A stretch of DNA of 64,000 bases from Pararhodobacter sp. CCB-MM2 (GCF_001691415.1 NZ_LRRR01000014.1:42039-106038); one strand, 5' to 3'. Positions 1-8,505 are shown, numbered from the stretch's first letter. The notes: generated from the sequence alone by a model not told the origin. Numbers and translations are program-made.

Positions 1-65
1 GCAAGCGGACCCGTCAGCGCAGGTCCTTGCACAGCGGGTCGCCGGTGGGCGCAGCAGCGGATGGA

Positions 66-560
66 TCAGTCTGAATGCGTGGGCGCGTGGTGCGACGGCG
101 CGGCATAGGGGCGCGTCACGTCGCTGAGTTCGACCTCGAGGCATTCGACCGTCAGCTGCAGGGCGCCATCCCCCGCGAAGGTCAACACGACACGACCGGG
201 TCCGGCAGGCGCACCGTCCTCGGGCGCGGCATCCGCGGCATAGTCCACGGACAGCAACGACAGCACGGTGTCCTTGTCGCGCGACAACCCCTGATGCCCC
301 ACCGCCGTGACGTCCGAGAAATCGAGAACCGAGCGCACCCGCTCGAATCGCCGGCCCGAGGCACGGGCGCGTGATTCGTCTTCCCAGCGGAAGCGGTTGA
401 GAAGAAGCGAGAATCGGCGGCGCGACTTCGAATAAGACAGATCTGCCCCTGTCAAAACGGCATCCTGTACCAGCGCCGAGAGGACGCGAAGATCCTCGGC
501 ATCACGGGCCAGCAGGCGCAGCGGCGCTTCGGCACCATCCTCGAATCGGGCGTCGGTCAT
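66..560 (-). CDS. DUF2948 family protein
   Basis: A 164-residue cytoplasmic protein with the composition and length of the alphaproteobacterial DUF2948 family, whose function is unknown. An N-terminal stretch (LLARDAEDLRVLSALVQDAV) followed by an SRRRFSLLLNRFRWE segment is the recognisable family core. There is no signal peptide or membrane segment. Its start codon overlaps the stop of the 62-residue gene just upstream by 4 nt (ATGA), so the two are probably translated together. In related genomes this family often sits near murA and hisD, but neither is visible here because the window ends 65 bases downstream; no gene could be supported in bases 1-65. Confidence 0.85.
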   Translation of the reverse strand: MTDARFEDGAEAPLRLLARDAEDLRVLSALVQDAVLTGADLSYSKSRRRFSLLLNRFRWEDESRARASGRRFERVRSVLDFSDVTAVGHQGLSRDKDTVLSLLSVDYAADAAPEDGAPAGPGRVVLTFAGDGALQLTVECLEVELSDVTRPYAAPSHHAPTHSD

Positions 561-745
561 TGGTCTTCCTCATCGTCGCCACGCAGGCGGGCCTGAGCCT
601 TGCGCTTGGCTATATTGGCTTTGAGCGCGGCTTTCACACGCGCTTCCTTGGCCTCGTCCCCCTTGGTCGCCTTCACCGATTTCACGCGGCGGGCGCCGTC
701 GAAGCCGTCAGCGGCGGGGTTCTTTTCGGGCTGATGTGTGGTCAT
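557..745 (-). CDS. small conserved Lys/Arg-rich hypothetical protein
   Basis: A 62-residue, highly charged protein. The N-terminal half carries a KNPAADGFDGARRVKSVKATKG stretch and the C-terminal half (EARVKAALKANIAKRKAQARLR) looks like one amphipathic helix. It has no membrane segment or recognised domain. The 4-nt overlap with the DUF2948 gene argues that it is a real gene rather than chance. The basic helix would be compatible with nucleic-acid or ribosome binding, but that is only inference from composition. Confidence 0.7.
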   Translation of the reverse strand: MTTHQPEKNPAADGFDGARRVKSVKATKGDEAKEARVKAALKANIAKRKAQARLRGDDEEDQ

Positions 746-788
746 GCACTTTGTCTTAGCGCAGGGTGAAATAATGTCCAGACGGGGC

Positions 789-817
789 TTGCGCCCGCTG
801 CGCGGAGCGTCTATTCA
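789..817 (+). promoter_or_regulatory. candidate sigma-70 promoter of tRNA-Thr
   Basis: TTGCGC, a 17-nt spacer, then TATTCA, with the predicted start about 8 nt before the tRNA. The tRNA-Cys gene in this window has the same TTGCGC -35 box at the same spacing from its -10, which strengthens both calls. Read by eye only. Confidence 0.45.
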
Positions 818-832
818 GCCGCCCACGGAGAC

Positions 833-907
833 GCTGCAGTAGCTCAGTGGCAGAGCACTCCCTTGGTAAGGGAGAGGTCGAGAGTTCAATCCTCTCTTGC
901 AGCACCA
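833..907 (+). tRNA. tRNA-Thr (anticodon GGT)
   Basis: The cloverleaf can be drawn completely. The acceptor stem GCTGCAG pairs with TTGCAGC, with one G-T wobble. The anticodon arm is CTCCC-TTGGTAA-GGGAG, giving anticodon GGT. The T arm is GAGAG-TTCAATC-CTCTC. The discriminator is A and the CCA end is encoded. The gene stands alone and is followed by a rho-independent terminator. Confidence 0.97.
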
Positions 908-930
908 TCCGTCCTTTGAAGGATCGGTCG

Positions 931-955
931 AAACCCTGCCCCGGCAGGGTTTTTT
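931..955 (+). terminator. rho-independent terminator of tRNA-Thr
   Basis: A perfect 10-bp stem, AAACCCTGCC with GGCAGGGTTT and a 2-base CC centre (some base pairs must open to form the loop), running into a T tract. It lies 24 bases after the tRNA. Confidence 0.85.
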
Positions 956-974
956 GCTGTTTGGACGCCAGCAA

Positions 975-1009
975 CGCGAAACGCGCCGCTCCTTTCGAAG
1001 CGGCGCGTT
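975..1009 (-). terminator. terminator after dgkA
   Basis: A strong hairpin (CGCGCCGCT / AGCGGCGCG with an 8-base loop, bases 982-1007). On the minus strand it is followed by TTTCGCG. It lies about 20 bases beyond the dgkA stop codon and would end the eptA-dgkA transcript. Confidence 0.6.
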
Positions 1010-1028
1010 CCCCTTTCCCAACACGAAA

Positions 1029-1427
1029 TCAGATCAAGCCTGTCAGCACCGCGGCGACGAAGCCGCCCGTGACCAGCAGCAGCAGCCCCACCGCCAATGA
1101 GCCGAGGTCCTTGGCGTCCTTCGCCATCTGCGACCATTCCGGCGAAATCCGGTCGCAGAGAACCTCGATCGCGGTGTTCAGCGCCTCAACCGCCAGGACC
1201 AAAGCCAACAGGAAGCCGGTGACCAGCCAATGCCAGACCGCGGCGCCGGCCCACAGATAGGCAACGGCGACGACCACGGCGGCCAGCAGCTCCAGCCGGG
1301 CGGCGGTTTCCTGCAACAGCCGGCGGAACCCGGCGAGGGAATAGCGCGTCGCGTCGAGGGCGTGCAGCAGCCCGCCGCGCGGAGGAGTGACGGTCGGCTT
1401 GCGGGTCGGATCGGAGAGGGTCATCAC
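1029..1427 (-). CDS. dgkA: diacylglycerol kinase
   Basis: A small integral membrane kinase of 132 residues that phosphorylates diacylglycerol to phosphatidate so the lipid can re-enter phospholipid synthesis. Three hydrophobic helices (about residues 47-60, 64-80 and 108-130) and the family signature EALNTAIE (residues 81-88), which holds the catalytic and metal-binding glutamates, are all present. It overlaps the stop of the upstream phosphoethanolamine transferase gene by 4 nt. That pairing makes sense because transfer of phosphoethanolamine from phosphatidylethanolamine to lipid A leaves diacylglycerol, which DgkA recycles. The N-terminal 25 residues are longer than in E. coli DgkA and rich in Pro and Thr. 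Confidence 0.95.
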   Translation of the reverse strand: MMTLSDPTRKPTVTPPRGGLLHALDATRYSLAGFRRLLQETAARLELLAAVVVAVAYLWAGAAVWHWLVTGFLLALVLAVEALNTAIEVLCDRISPEWSQMAKDAKDLGSLAVGLLLLVTGGFVAAVLTGLI

Positions 1428-3064
1428 GCTTGGTCCTCGCGGCGGCAGGTGGCGGTCAGGTCCAGCGCGGGATCGCGAACCTCGGTCTGGACGTCGAGCA
1501 GGCCCAGCATGCTGGAGAACAGCATATCATGGCTGGCCCGTTCCTGCGCCACGTCGCGCAGACAGCCCTCGTCAAGGCGCATCGCCGTGCGGAAACGGGC
1601 GCCCAGCCACATCAGCATCGGCACATGGGTCTGCTCCTCAGGTGCCATGAACATCGGGGCCGCGTGGAGGTAGAGTCCCCCCTCGCCCAGCGACTCGCCA
1701 TGGTCGGACAGGAAGACCATCGCCGGGGTCACGCGGTCCGAGGCCTGCAGGATGTCGATGGCGCGCGACAGGACATGGTCCGTCTCCAGCACCGCGTTGT
1801 CATAGGCGTTGACGATCTCCTCGGCCGAGCAATCCGCGAATTGCGCGGTCTGGCAATCCGGCGTGAACTGCGCGCGCTCCTCGGGGTAGCGCAGGTAATA
1901 GGCCGGGCCGTGGTTGCCGATCATGTGCAGCACCAGAACGGTGTTGCGGGTGATCGTCGCGGCGGTCTGTTCGATCAGCGGCAGGAAGACCTCGTCCGTG
2001 CACTCGACGGCACAGGCTGCGGGGTCCAGCGCCTCGTCCACACGCTCCCAGCCAAGACGGGCGGCGATGTGCTGGTCGCCGGTGTTGTTGTCCACCCAGC
2101 GCACGTCGAAACCGGCGCGGGCCAGGACGTCGAGCAGGTTCTCCCGGCCCAAGAAGGCCTCGCGGCTGTAATCCGCCTGCGTCAGCGGCGAGAACATGCA
2201 GGGCAGCGACACGGCGGTCGCGGTGCCGCAGGAATGCGCATCGGGCAAGTTGATGACCGCGCGTTCGGCCAGACCGGGGGTCGTGTCGCGGGCATAGCCG
2301 TCGAGGCCGAAGTTCTGTGCCCGGAGCGTTTCGCCGACGAACAACACCATCAGCACCGGCGCGGGCGCCGTCTCCAGCAGCGGGCCGGGCGCGGCATCCT
2401 CACCCACCGGCTGCAGCACGCGCTCGCCGCTGTTGAGCTGCTCCTTGCCGTAGCGCACCAGCGCCGCGAGGGTCGCGCCGGGCTGATAGGCGCCGGCAAT
2501 GTCCTGATGCTCGCGCAGGGTCGAGGATGCGGCGGCGTAATCCGCGAACAGGCCGAACAGCACGACGACCAGCGACAGCATCACTGCCAACGGCCAACGC
2601 CACAGCTGGTGCCAGATCCCCACCCGCGACACGCGCGGCCAGAACACCAGCGCCACCGGCACCACGCCGGTCAGGCCGATCCACCCCACGGCGCCAAGGG
2701 TGACGAGGTGCTGCGCCTCGGTCGGCGTGGTTTCGAACACCGAGCGCACCAACTCACGGTCGACGAGCGTTCCGAAGGCGCGCTCGAAATACGCGGCCGA
2801 GGCGGCAATCACGATCAGCGCCGCGGCCACCGGCTTTTGCAGCCGCCAGGGGCCCAAAAGCTCCAGCGTCAGGAAAGTCAGGGCCGAGAAGGCCAGACCG
2901 AACAGCGCCACGTTGACCGGCCGGTCCGGGAACTGAAGCATCAAGCGGCTCCAGACGCCGGTGTTCAGCACGCCCATGACATAGAGGGTGACCAGCAGGT
3001 TCAGGGCCACATGGCCGATCGTCGGGCGCGGGAAGCGGGGTTCGGGGGGCAGGGTCTCGGTCAT
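1424..3064 (-). CDS. eptA: lipid A phosphoethanolamine transferase (EptA/PmrC type)
   Basis: A 546-residue inner-membrane enzyme with an N-terminal block of five hydrophobic helices (about residues 17-185) and a periplasmic sulfatase-fold domain. The domain contains VGETLRAQNFG (metal-binding Glu about 245), SCGTATAVSLPCMFS with the nucleophilic Thr about 281, and later LSDHGESLGEGG and HVPMLMW, as in EptA and its plasmid relatives of the MCR group. It is expected to move phosphoethanolamine from phosphatidylethanolamine onto lipid A and so reduce negative surface charge. It is co-transcribed with dgkA and divergent from a response regulator/kinase pair, an arrangement like pmrC with pmrAB. 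The exact acceptor (lipid A or another glycan) cannot be read from sequence. Confidence 0.9.
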   Translation of the reverse strand: MTETLPPEPRFPRPTIGHVALNLLVTLYVMGVLNTGVWSRLMLQFPDRPVNVALFGLAFSALTFLTLELLGPWRLQKPVAAALIVIAASAAYFERAFGTLVDRELVRSVFETTPTEAQHLVTLGAVGWIGLTGVVPVALVFWPRVSRVGIWHQLWRWPLAVMLSLVVVLFGLFADYAAASSTLREHQDIAGAYQPGATLAALVRYGKEQLNSGERVLQPVGEDAAPGPLLETAPAPVLMVLFVGETLRAQNFGLDGYARDTTPGLAERAVINLPDAHSCGTATAVSLPCMFSPLTQADYSREAFLGRENLLDVLARAGFDVRWVDNNTGDQHIAARLGWERVDEALDPAACAVECTDEVFLPLIEQTAATITRNTVLVLHMIGNHGPAYYLRYPEERAQFTPDCQTAQFADCSAEEIVNAYDNAVLETDHVLSRAIDILQASDRVTPAMVFLSDHGESLGEGGLYLHAAPMFMAPEEQTHVPMLMWLGARFRTAMRLDEGCLRDVAQERASHDMLFSSMLGLLDVQTEVRDPALDLTATCRREDQA

Positions 3065-3186
3065 CGGGTCCGTCCAGATCAGGTGTCCCCCCGCCTTTCG
3101 ACCGCCAACCTTGCGCTTGGCTTACGATCCCGCATCCGCCCACGATTTTCCTCGCCCGACCGGCGGCGCGGCGATAGACACAGCCC

Positions 3187-3840
3187 ATGCGCCTGCTTCT
3201 TGTGGAAGATACCGCCGATCTGGCTGACAGCGTCCTGCGCGCCCTGAGGGCCGAGGGGCATGCCGTCGATCACGCCCCCGACGCCGCCACGGCCGAGGCG
3301 GCGATGGCCGTCGCGGAGTATGCCTGCGTGGTGCTGGACCTTGGTCTGCCGGATGGCTCGGGGCTGGAGGTCCTGCGCACGCGGCGCCGGGCCGGGGACC
3401 GCACGCCGGTCATCATCGCCACCGCGCGCGATCAGATCAGCGACCGGATCGCGGGCCTCGACGCCGGGGCCGACGATTACGTCGTGAAGCCCTTCGACCT
3501 GCGCGAATTGCTGGCCCGGGTCCGGGCGCAGGCCCGCCGCGGCCAGAACGCCCCCGAAACCCGCCTTCAGCTGGGCGAGATTGAGGTCGACCGTGGTGCG
3601 GCCAAGGTCTGGCGCGACGGCGACGAGATCCGCCTGACCGCGCGTGAATGGGCCTTGTTCGACGCGCTGCTGGGCGCGCGGGGCCGGGTCTTGGGCAAGC
3701 CTGCGCTGGAGGAATCGCTCTATGCCTTCGACGCCGCCATCGAGGGCAATGCGGTCGAGGTCTATGTCTCACGCCTGCGCCAGAAGCTGGGCGCCAGCGT
3801 GATCGAGACCCGGCGCGGTCTGGGATACGTCCTGCCATGA
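3187..3840 (+). CDS. OmpR/PmrA-family response regulator
   Basis: 217 residues. The N-terminal receiver has the acidic pair ED (7-8), phospho-acceptor Asp 51 in LDLGLPDGSG and Lys in VVKPFD. It is followed by a winged-helix DNA-binding domain (LTAREWALFDALL ... GNAVEVYVSRLRQKLG ... TRRGLGYVL). The domain order and the neighbouring eptA suggest a PmrA/BasR-like activator of surface modification, which is inference. Its stop overlaps the kinase start by 4 nt. The upstream 122-bp region shared with eptA has a GATAGA -10-like box about 16 nt before the ATG and no clear Shine-Dalgarno, so translation from a very short leader is possible. Confidence 0.93.
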   Translation: MRLLLVEDTADLADSVLRALRAEGHAVDHAPDAATAEAAMAVAEYACVVLDLGLPDGSGLEVLRTRRRAGDRTPVIIATARDQISDRIAGLDAGADDYVVKPFDLRELLARVRAQARRGQNAPETRLQLGEIEVDRGAAKVWRDGDEIRLTAREWALFDALLGARGRVLGKPALEESLYAFDAAIEGNAVEVYVSRLRQKLGASVIETRRGLGYVLP

Positions 3841-5081
3841 GCGCCCGACGTTGGTCCTTGGGGCGTCGCCTGACGATGCGGGCGCTGGGGCTCGTTGCCT
3901 TTGGCTGGCTGGCCACGATCGGGCTGTCGATCGTGGCGCTGAACCATGAGCTGAACGAGATGTTCGACGAAGAGCTGCAGGCGCTGGTCGAGGCCACGAT
4001 CCTGTCGCTCGATGCCGGCACCGACACGCCGATTGCCCGCAGCTGGGGCGTCGGCACCGCGGATGGCGAGCGCCTGCTGCGTGTTTTCCCGGCCGAGGCC
4101 CCTGCCCCGGCAGCGCCTTGGCCCGCGCTTCAGCGCAGCGGGTTTTCCGATGCTGCCGGCTGGCGGATCCTGCGGCGTGAGGCCGATGGTGCGGTGATCG
4201 AGATCGCGCATAGCAAGGCTTGGCGGCGCGAGGAGATGATCGAGGCGGCCTCGGCCCTTCTGGTGCTGATCGTGCCGCTGGGTCTGCTACTGCTTTGGGG
4301 TCTGCGGCGAGTGACGGCGCAGGCCACCGCCCCGGTGACACGGCTGGCCGGGGCCGTCGCCGCACGCAGGCCCGACGATCTGTCGCCCGTCGAACCCGAA
4401 GGCCTGCCGGACGAGCTGCGGCCGCTGGCGCTGTCGGTCACCGCCTATCTGTCGCGCATCGACGACCTTCGCCGGTCGGAACGGGACTTCGTCGCCAATG
4501 CCGCGCATGAGCTGCGCACGCCCCTCGCCGCGATCCGGGCGAGGCTGGATCTGTCGCCCGACCCGGATGCTCAAGCCGCGATCACCGGCATCGACGCGCT
4601 GACACGGCGGGTGGAACGGTTGCTGCAACTCTCGCGGCTGGAGGCGGGCGTGGGCATCGGGCGCGGGCCGTCGGATCTGGTCCGCATCCTGCACCTGCTG
4701 ATCGACGAGATGCGCCCGGAAAGCCCAGCCGCCCTGCGTTTCGACGATGGGGATCTGGAGGCTTTCCAGGTCGCCGCCGACGCCGATGCGCTGGCCATCC
4801 TGCTGCGCAACCTGATGGAAAACGCGCGCGATCATGGGGATGGCACGATGGTGCTGCGCCTGACCCCAAGCGGCCAGTTGAGCCTGACGAATCCTGTCCA
4901 AGGCCCCGTCAGCCTCCCGAAGGGGCGCTTTGCCACCGGCGGCGCCTCGACAGGTCAGGGGTTGGGGCTGTCGATTGTCGAGGCGCTGACCCGGGCGATG
5001 GACATCGGCCTCGACCATCAGATCGCGGAGAACCGGGTCACCGTCACCTTGGATTTCGCGGCGCTGCGACCGACGGCGTAA
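3837..5081 (+). CDS. sensor histidine kinase paired with the preceding regulator
   Basis: 414 residues from the ATG that overlaps the regulator stop (ATGA). A longer open frame exists upstream but lies inside the regulator gene. There are two membrane helices (about 15-36 and 134-156) enclosing a short, roughly 95-residue periplasmic domain. A HAMP-like linker is followed by the H box NAAHELRTPLAAIRARL with His about 224, the N box NLMENARDHG and the G box GQGLGLSIV. The periplasmic domain has no clustered acidic ExxE pair of the kind PmrB uses for iron, so the signal is unknown. It probably controls the divergent eptA-dgkA operon. Confidence 0.92.
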   Translation: MSARRWSLGRRLTMRALGLVAFGWLATIGLSIVALNHELNEMFDEELQALVEATILSLDAGTDTPIARSWGVGTADGERLLRVFPAEAPAPAAPWPALQRSGFSDAAGWRILRREADGAVIEIAHSKAWRREEMIEAASALLVLIVPLGLLLLWGLRRVTAQATAPVTRLAGAVAARRPDDLSPVEPEGLPDELRPLALSVTAYLSRIDDLRRSERDFVANAAHELRTPLAAIRARLDLSPDPDAQAAITGIDALTRRVERLLQLSRLEAGVGIGRGPSDLVRILHLLIDEMRPESPAALRFDDGDLEAFQVAADADALAILLRNLMENARDHGDGTMVLRLTPSGQLSLTNPVQGPVSLPKGRFATGGASTGQGLGLSIVEALTRAMDIGLDHQIAENRVTVTLDFAALRPTA

Positions 5082-5088
5082 GCGCCGA

Positions 5089-5415
5089 TCAGTCGTCGAA
5101 CGGCGTCATCTGCGCGACGATCACCGCGTTCTCGTCCAGCGCCCGCTGCATCAGCTTCCGCTCGGCCGGATCGATCTCGTCGCCCTGCTCCAGCCGCTCT
5201 TCCAGCGTGCCGTAGCCGGTGACGTCCAGCGGCGCCATGTCGGCCTGCTTCAGGATCGCGACCGTCTCGCGCACGGCCTCGGCCTCGTCCACGCCCGAAG
5301 CATAGCACAGTAGACCCGCCCCGGTGCTACCCTTGGGCAGGCCGTCGCCATCCTTACGCCCCACCTCGACCAGCAGGGTGTAGACCTTCTGCGCGCGTTT
5401 CTGTTTCTCGGCCAT
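5089..5415 (-). CDS. conserved hypothetical protein
   Basis: A 108-residue acidic, soluble protein with no signal peptide. It starts with MAEKQKRAQKVYTLLVEVGR and contains an ACT- or ferredoxin-like pattern of strand and helix (YTLLVEV ... AVRETVAILKQA ... LDVTGYGTLEER). A Cys at about 37 is not part of a recognisable metal site. I do not recognise its family beyond a Rhodobacteraceae-type hypothetical. It is convergent with the kinase gene (7-nt gap) and lies 43 nt from the DUF2585 gene upstream on the same strand. Confidence 0.75.
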   Translation of the reverse strand: MAEKQKRAQKVYTLLVEVGRKDGDGLPKGSTGAGLLCYASGVDEAEAVRETVAILKQADMAPLDVTGYGTLEERLEQGDEIDPAERKLMQRALDENAVIVAQMTPFDD

Positions 5416-5458
5416 GATCCCTCGCCCGGCGTGCCGCCGTGTCCAATGCTCCCGCCTC

Positions 5459-6049
5459 TTAGCCTGTCGTGGCCGGTTCCGAAAGCGCCTCGTCGCGATG
5501 CGGGTTGAGCTCTTGCTGCCAATCGTCGATCGCTTCGACAGGCCAGACCAGCATCAGGGTCGTCAGCGTCAAGCTGTCGCGTGCCACGACGGTGGCGACA
5601 ACCTCCAAGGCCAAGATGGCCGCCACGATCCAGCGCTTGCGGACCCGCAGGGCCACGACGAAGCCGGCCAGCATGAACAGGTAGTCGCAGACCGCGTTCA
5701 GCACGCTGTCGCCGACATAGCCCTGATTGATCGTCGTCGCGCGGAATTTCTCCAGTACCCAATCGGTATGCTCGATGATCTCCCAGGCGACGCCGGTGAC
5801 GATGGCCAGCGCGAACAACGTCGTCGCCCGCAGGCCCAGCGCCCGGCCAATCAGCGCGATCAGCAGGCCGTGGACGATATGCGACAGCGTGTACCAATCG
5901 GCGATGTGCTGGGAATTGCCCTCGTCGAAGACGGAGTTGACCCAGAGCTTCACCTCGCCACAAGTACAGATCAGCGGCTGCCCCCAAAGGAACAGCGTCA
6001 CGCCGATCGCCGGCACGCCGAGCGCCGCCAGAATTGCCAGGAACCTCAT
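5459..6049 (-). CDS. DUF2585 / UPF0314 membrane protein
   Basis: 196 residues with about five hydrophobic segments. The family hallmarks are CTCGEVKLWV near residue 30, HIADWYTLSHIVHGLL, and EIIEHTDWVLEKFR followed by GDSVLNAVCDYLFMLAGF. The family is found almost only in Alphaproteobacteria and has no known function. The conserved His, Glu and Asp residues inside or near the membrane segments resemble those of lipid-modifying or metal-binding membrane proteins, but no activity is established. Confidence 0.9.
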   Translation of the reverse strand: MRFLAILAALGVPAIGVTLFLWGQPLICTCGEVKLWVNSVFDEGNSQHIADWYTLSHIVHGLLIALIGRALGLRATTLFALAIVTGVAWEIIEHTDWVLEKFRATTINQGYVGDSVLNAVCDYLFMLAGFVVALRVRKRWIVAAILALEVVATVVARDSLTLTTLMLVWPVEAIDDWQQELNPHRDEALSEPATTG

Positions 6050-6118
6050 CCGCCCTCTCCGTGCCAGAGAGCCGAGGGTAGTGCGCTGACAACGCTCGGC
6101 AATCCGGGCCGGGCGAAT

Positions 6119-6814
6119 TCACGCGCGGGCGCGGATTTCGGCGGCGAGGCGGCGGGCCCAATCGGCATACAGGCCCGCGCCGGGATGCACCCCGCTGGGC
6201 GCCAGTTGCGAGGGGTGCAACTGCGTGGAGTGAAACGGCAGGCGGTACAGGGGCGGGTGGCTGTCGCGGATCAACACCTCGTCCAGACGCCGGGCTCGGG
6301 CCGCCATCACCCCGCGCAGGGGCCAGGGGACGAGGAAATGCTCCATCGGCGGAACGGCGCAACGCCAAATCTGCTTGGCCCCATGCCCCAGCAACAGCTG
6401 CGAGAGGGCCCGTTGCTGGCGGCGATAATGCATGGCCGAGACATGCCGCTGCACATCATTCACCCCGACCGAGACCACCGCCACATCGATCTGCCCCAGA
6501 TCAACGGACAATAGCCGTGCCAAGGTCTGCCCGGTGGTCGCCCCGGCCCGCGCCTCAAGCCGCCAGAAGACCGTGAAATCGCGCGCCAGATCCGCCACCA
6601 GCTTGCCGGTCAGCGCATCGTCCTGCGTGCCGACCCCTACTCCCGCCGCCGAAGACCCGCCGACGATCAAGAGCCGCAGGTCAGGCCCCGTTCCGGTCAC
6701 CCCCTCGCGCGGGCCGACCGGTTCGGGCAGGGCGGTAGCGCGCCGACGCAGCGAAACGCCTTGGGGCAAAAGGACGGGAGAGAGCAGCATACGCACGGGC
6801 AAGGTGGACATCAT
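6119..6814 (-). CDS. SGNH/GDSL-type hydrolase
   Basis: 231 residues when started at the ATG-ATG pair at 6814. The frame stays open further upstream, but into sequence without coding character. SGNH blocks are visible: LLIVGGSSAAGVG (block I, with Gly in place of the Asp of GDS), VSVGVNDV (block III, Gly-x-Asn-Asp) and SGVHPG near the C terminus (block V His). Such enzymes are esterases or lipases, sometimes acting on acyl groups of envelope polymers. No signal peptide is clear. It is divergent from the rhodanese gene. Confidence 0.85.
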   Translation of the reverse strand: MMSTLPVRMLLSPVLLPQGVSLRRRATALPEPVGPREGVTGTGPDLRLLIVGGSSAAGVGVGTQDDALTGKLVADLARDFTVFWRLEARAGATTGQTLARLLSVDLGQIDVAVVSVGVNDVQRHVSAMHYRRQQRALSQLLLGHGAKQIWRCAVPPMEHFLVPWPLRGVMAARARRLDEVLIRDSHPPLYRLPFHSTQLHPSQLAPSGVHPGAGLYADWARRLAAEIRARA

Positions 6815-6956
6815 GGCGACACCGGAACTGGTTAACACAACGGAAAAAACGACTGCCAATCTGGCAGCGGAATCATGATCAGCGGCAAAATCGTTACGAA
6901 ATGTTGAATGCCGACGCGGGACGTGATTGCCTGCCCGCAAGCACAGGAGGAGTTTC

Positions 6957-7352
6957 ATGAAACGCGTCAAGGACATGGTGACCGAAGCGAATACGCTGGT
7001 CGAACACGCCCCCGCCGCCGATTTGTTTGCCCTACACGGGCAGGAGGGCGTGACCTTTGTCGATCTGCGCGACCCGCGCGAGCTGGAGCGCGAGGGGATG
7101 ATTCCCGGCGCCTTCCATTGCCCGCGCGGCATGCTGGAGTTCTGGATCGACCCCGAAAGCCCCTACGCCAAGCTGCAATTCCAGTCGGGCAACAAGTTCG
7201 TGTTCTATTGTGCCTCGGGCTGGCGCTCGGCGCTGTCGGCGCGTGTCGCGCAGGAAATGGGGCTGGAGAACGTGATGCACATCACCGATGGCTTCGGCGG
7301 CTGGAAGAAGTCGGGTGGCCCGGTGGGCGAGAATCCCTCGAAGAAGGACTAA
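6957..7352 (+). CDS. rhodanese-like domain protein
   Basis: 131 residues. The ATG at 6957 is preceded by an excellent AGGAGG Shine-Dalgarno at 6945-6950, which decides the start over an earlier in-frame ATG. It is a single rhodanese domain with VTFVDLRDPRELEREGMIPGAFHCPRG and the active-site loop CASGWRS, an intact cysteine loop for persulfide transfer. It is cytoplasmic. Single-domain rhodaneses handle sulfane sulfur or detoxify cyanide or sulfide; the substrate here is unknown. Its stop overlaps the stop of the convergent antiporter gene by 3 nt. Confidence 0.93.
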   Translation: MKRVKDMVTEANTLVEHAPAADLFALHGQEGVTFVDLRDPRELEREGMIPGAFHCPRGMLEFWIDPESPYAKLQFQSGNKFVFYCASGWRSALSARVAQEMGLENVMHITDGFGGWKKSGGPVGENPSKKD

Positions 7353-8380
7353 GCGGCGAACAGCTCGACCCCGACGGCCGACGCATAGACGGCCATCAAG
7401 AGCACGCTCTCGATCCCGATCCGCGCCGGCCCCTCTCGCTGGCGCAGGATCAACCCACCGAGCAGGATCGCCGTCATCAGCATGCCGGTGGCCAGCCAAT
7501 ACAGGTCCGTGGGCCCGATCGCCTGATAAAGCGAGCCCTCCCGATACGCGACGTCCGAGAAGACGAGGAACAGTGTGTCGAAGGTGTTGCCGCCGATGAT
7601 GCCGCCGACCGCCAGCTGCAAGGCGCCCTTGCGGACCGCGACGAGGGTCGTCACCAGCTCGGGCAGCGAGGTGACAACCGCCGTCATCAGCGAACCGACC
7701 ATGCTGGACGACAGGCCGAAGCGCGTGATGAAAGCCCCGCCCACCTGACTGATGACCCAGCCGCACAGGCCCATCACCACCACCAGCCCGGCGAAGATCA
7801 GCGCGGGGCGGGTGACGGGGGCGTCCGGGTCATTCTCGGGCTCGGGCTCGTCATGGCGGGTCTCGGGCGTCTCGACGGGGCGCCACATCGGCTGCTCACC
7901 CACCGCCGCGGACAGACGCAATCCGGCGATATAGGCGAAAAACATCACCACCGAGACCGGATGCACCGCCCAGAGGGTGAGGTCCGGCCCTGCCATCGCC
8001 GCCACGGGTAGGGACAGCAGGATCATCAGCAGCACAGCCTGAAACAGGTTCGCAGGCTCTGCCGCCGCGTGCTCAAGGTTCGCGCGTTTGTAGAGCAGGT
8101 CGGCGACGGCCAGAAACACCGTCTGCGCCGCGATGCCCCCCACTGCGTTCGACACCGCAAAGGACGCATCGCCCCCCGCCGCCCCGGTCACCGACACGAC
8201 GATCCCCGACAGCGAGGTCGCACCGCCGAGGATCACCGCCCCGGCCATGGCCTCGCCCATACGGGTACGGTCGGCGATCAGATCGGCCATATGGGTCGCG
8301 CGGATCGACACGAGGACAACCACGGCACCGGCAGCCGCGAAGATCAGCAGAAGGACGGCCAGCGGCAGCTCGGCGAACAT
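7349..8380 (-). CDS. sodium/calcium exchanger family (CaCA) antiporter
   Basis: 343 residues with about ten membrane helices in two related halves, split by an acidic cytosolic loop (about residues 165-190, rich in Glu, Asp and Pro). The first alpha repeat is GGATSLSGIVVSVTGAAGGD...AVSNAVGG. The second is TAVVTSLPELVTTLVAVRKG...GGIIGGNTFD. Compared with YrbG, the first repeat lacks the acidic residue usually found in the Ser-Glu position (here SLSG), so ion selectivity may differ. It probably exports Ca2+ or another cation against H+ or Na+. Confidence 0.88.
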   Translation of the reverse strand: MFAELPLAVLLLIFAAAGAVVVLVSIRATHMADLIADRTRMGEAMAGAVILGGATSLSGIVVSVTGAAGGDASFAVSNAVGGIAAQTVFLAVADLLYKRANLEHAAAEPANLFQAVLLMILLSLPVAAMAGPDLTLWAVHPVSVVMFFAYIAGLRLSAAVGEQPMWRPVETPETRHDEPEPENDPDAPVTRPALIFAGLVVVMGLCGWVISQVGGAFITRFGLSSSMVGSLMTAVVTSLPELVTTLVAVRKGALQLAVGGIIGGNTFDTLFLVFSDVAYREGSLYQAIGPTDLYWLATGMLMTAILLGGLILRQREGPARIGIESVLLMAVYASAVGVELFAA

Positions 8381-8430
8381 GGCGGGGCTCCGGGTCGGTC
8401 AGAATGGCACAATCGCGGGCTCAAAACGAA

Positions 8431-8459
8431 AGAGCCGGGCGCGACAGGCACCCGGCTCT
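8431..8459 (-). terminator. bidirectional-type terminator after the GlsB gene
   Basis: A perfect 9-bp stem (AGAGCCGGG / CCCGGCTCT, 11-base loop), flanked by T-rich sequence on the minus strand (TTTCGTTTTG) and by TTTGCT on the plus strand. It lies 46 nt beyond the stop of the stress membrane protein gene. Confidence 0.75.
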
Positions 8460-8505
8460 TTGCTGTCACTCTCCGGCACGGGGCCGGGAGGCGACGTCGT
8501 TCAGC

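Noticed and set aside
1..65. Possible end or start of another gene at the left edge
   Set aside because: Too short to support; no start codon with ribosome binding site and no recognisable peptide.
1430..3247. A 605-codon plus-strand frame across eptA
   Set aside because: Antisense shadow of a clear phosphoethanolamine transferase gene.
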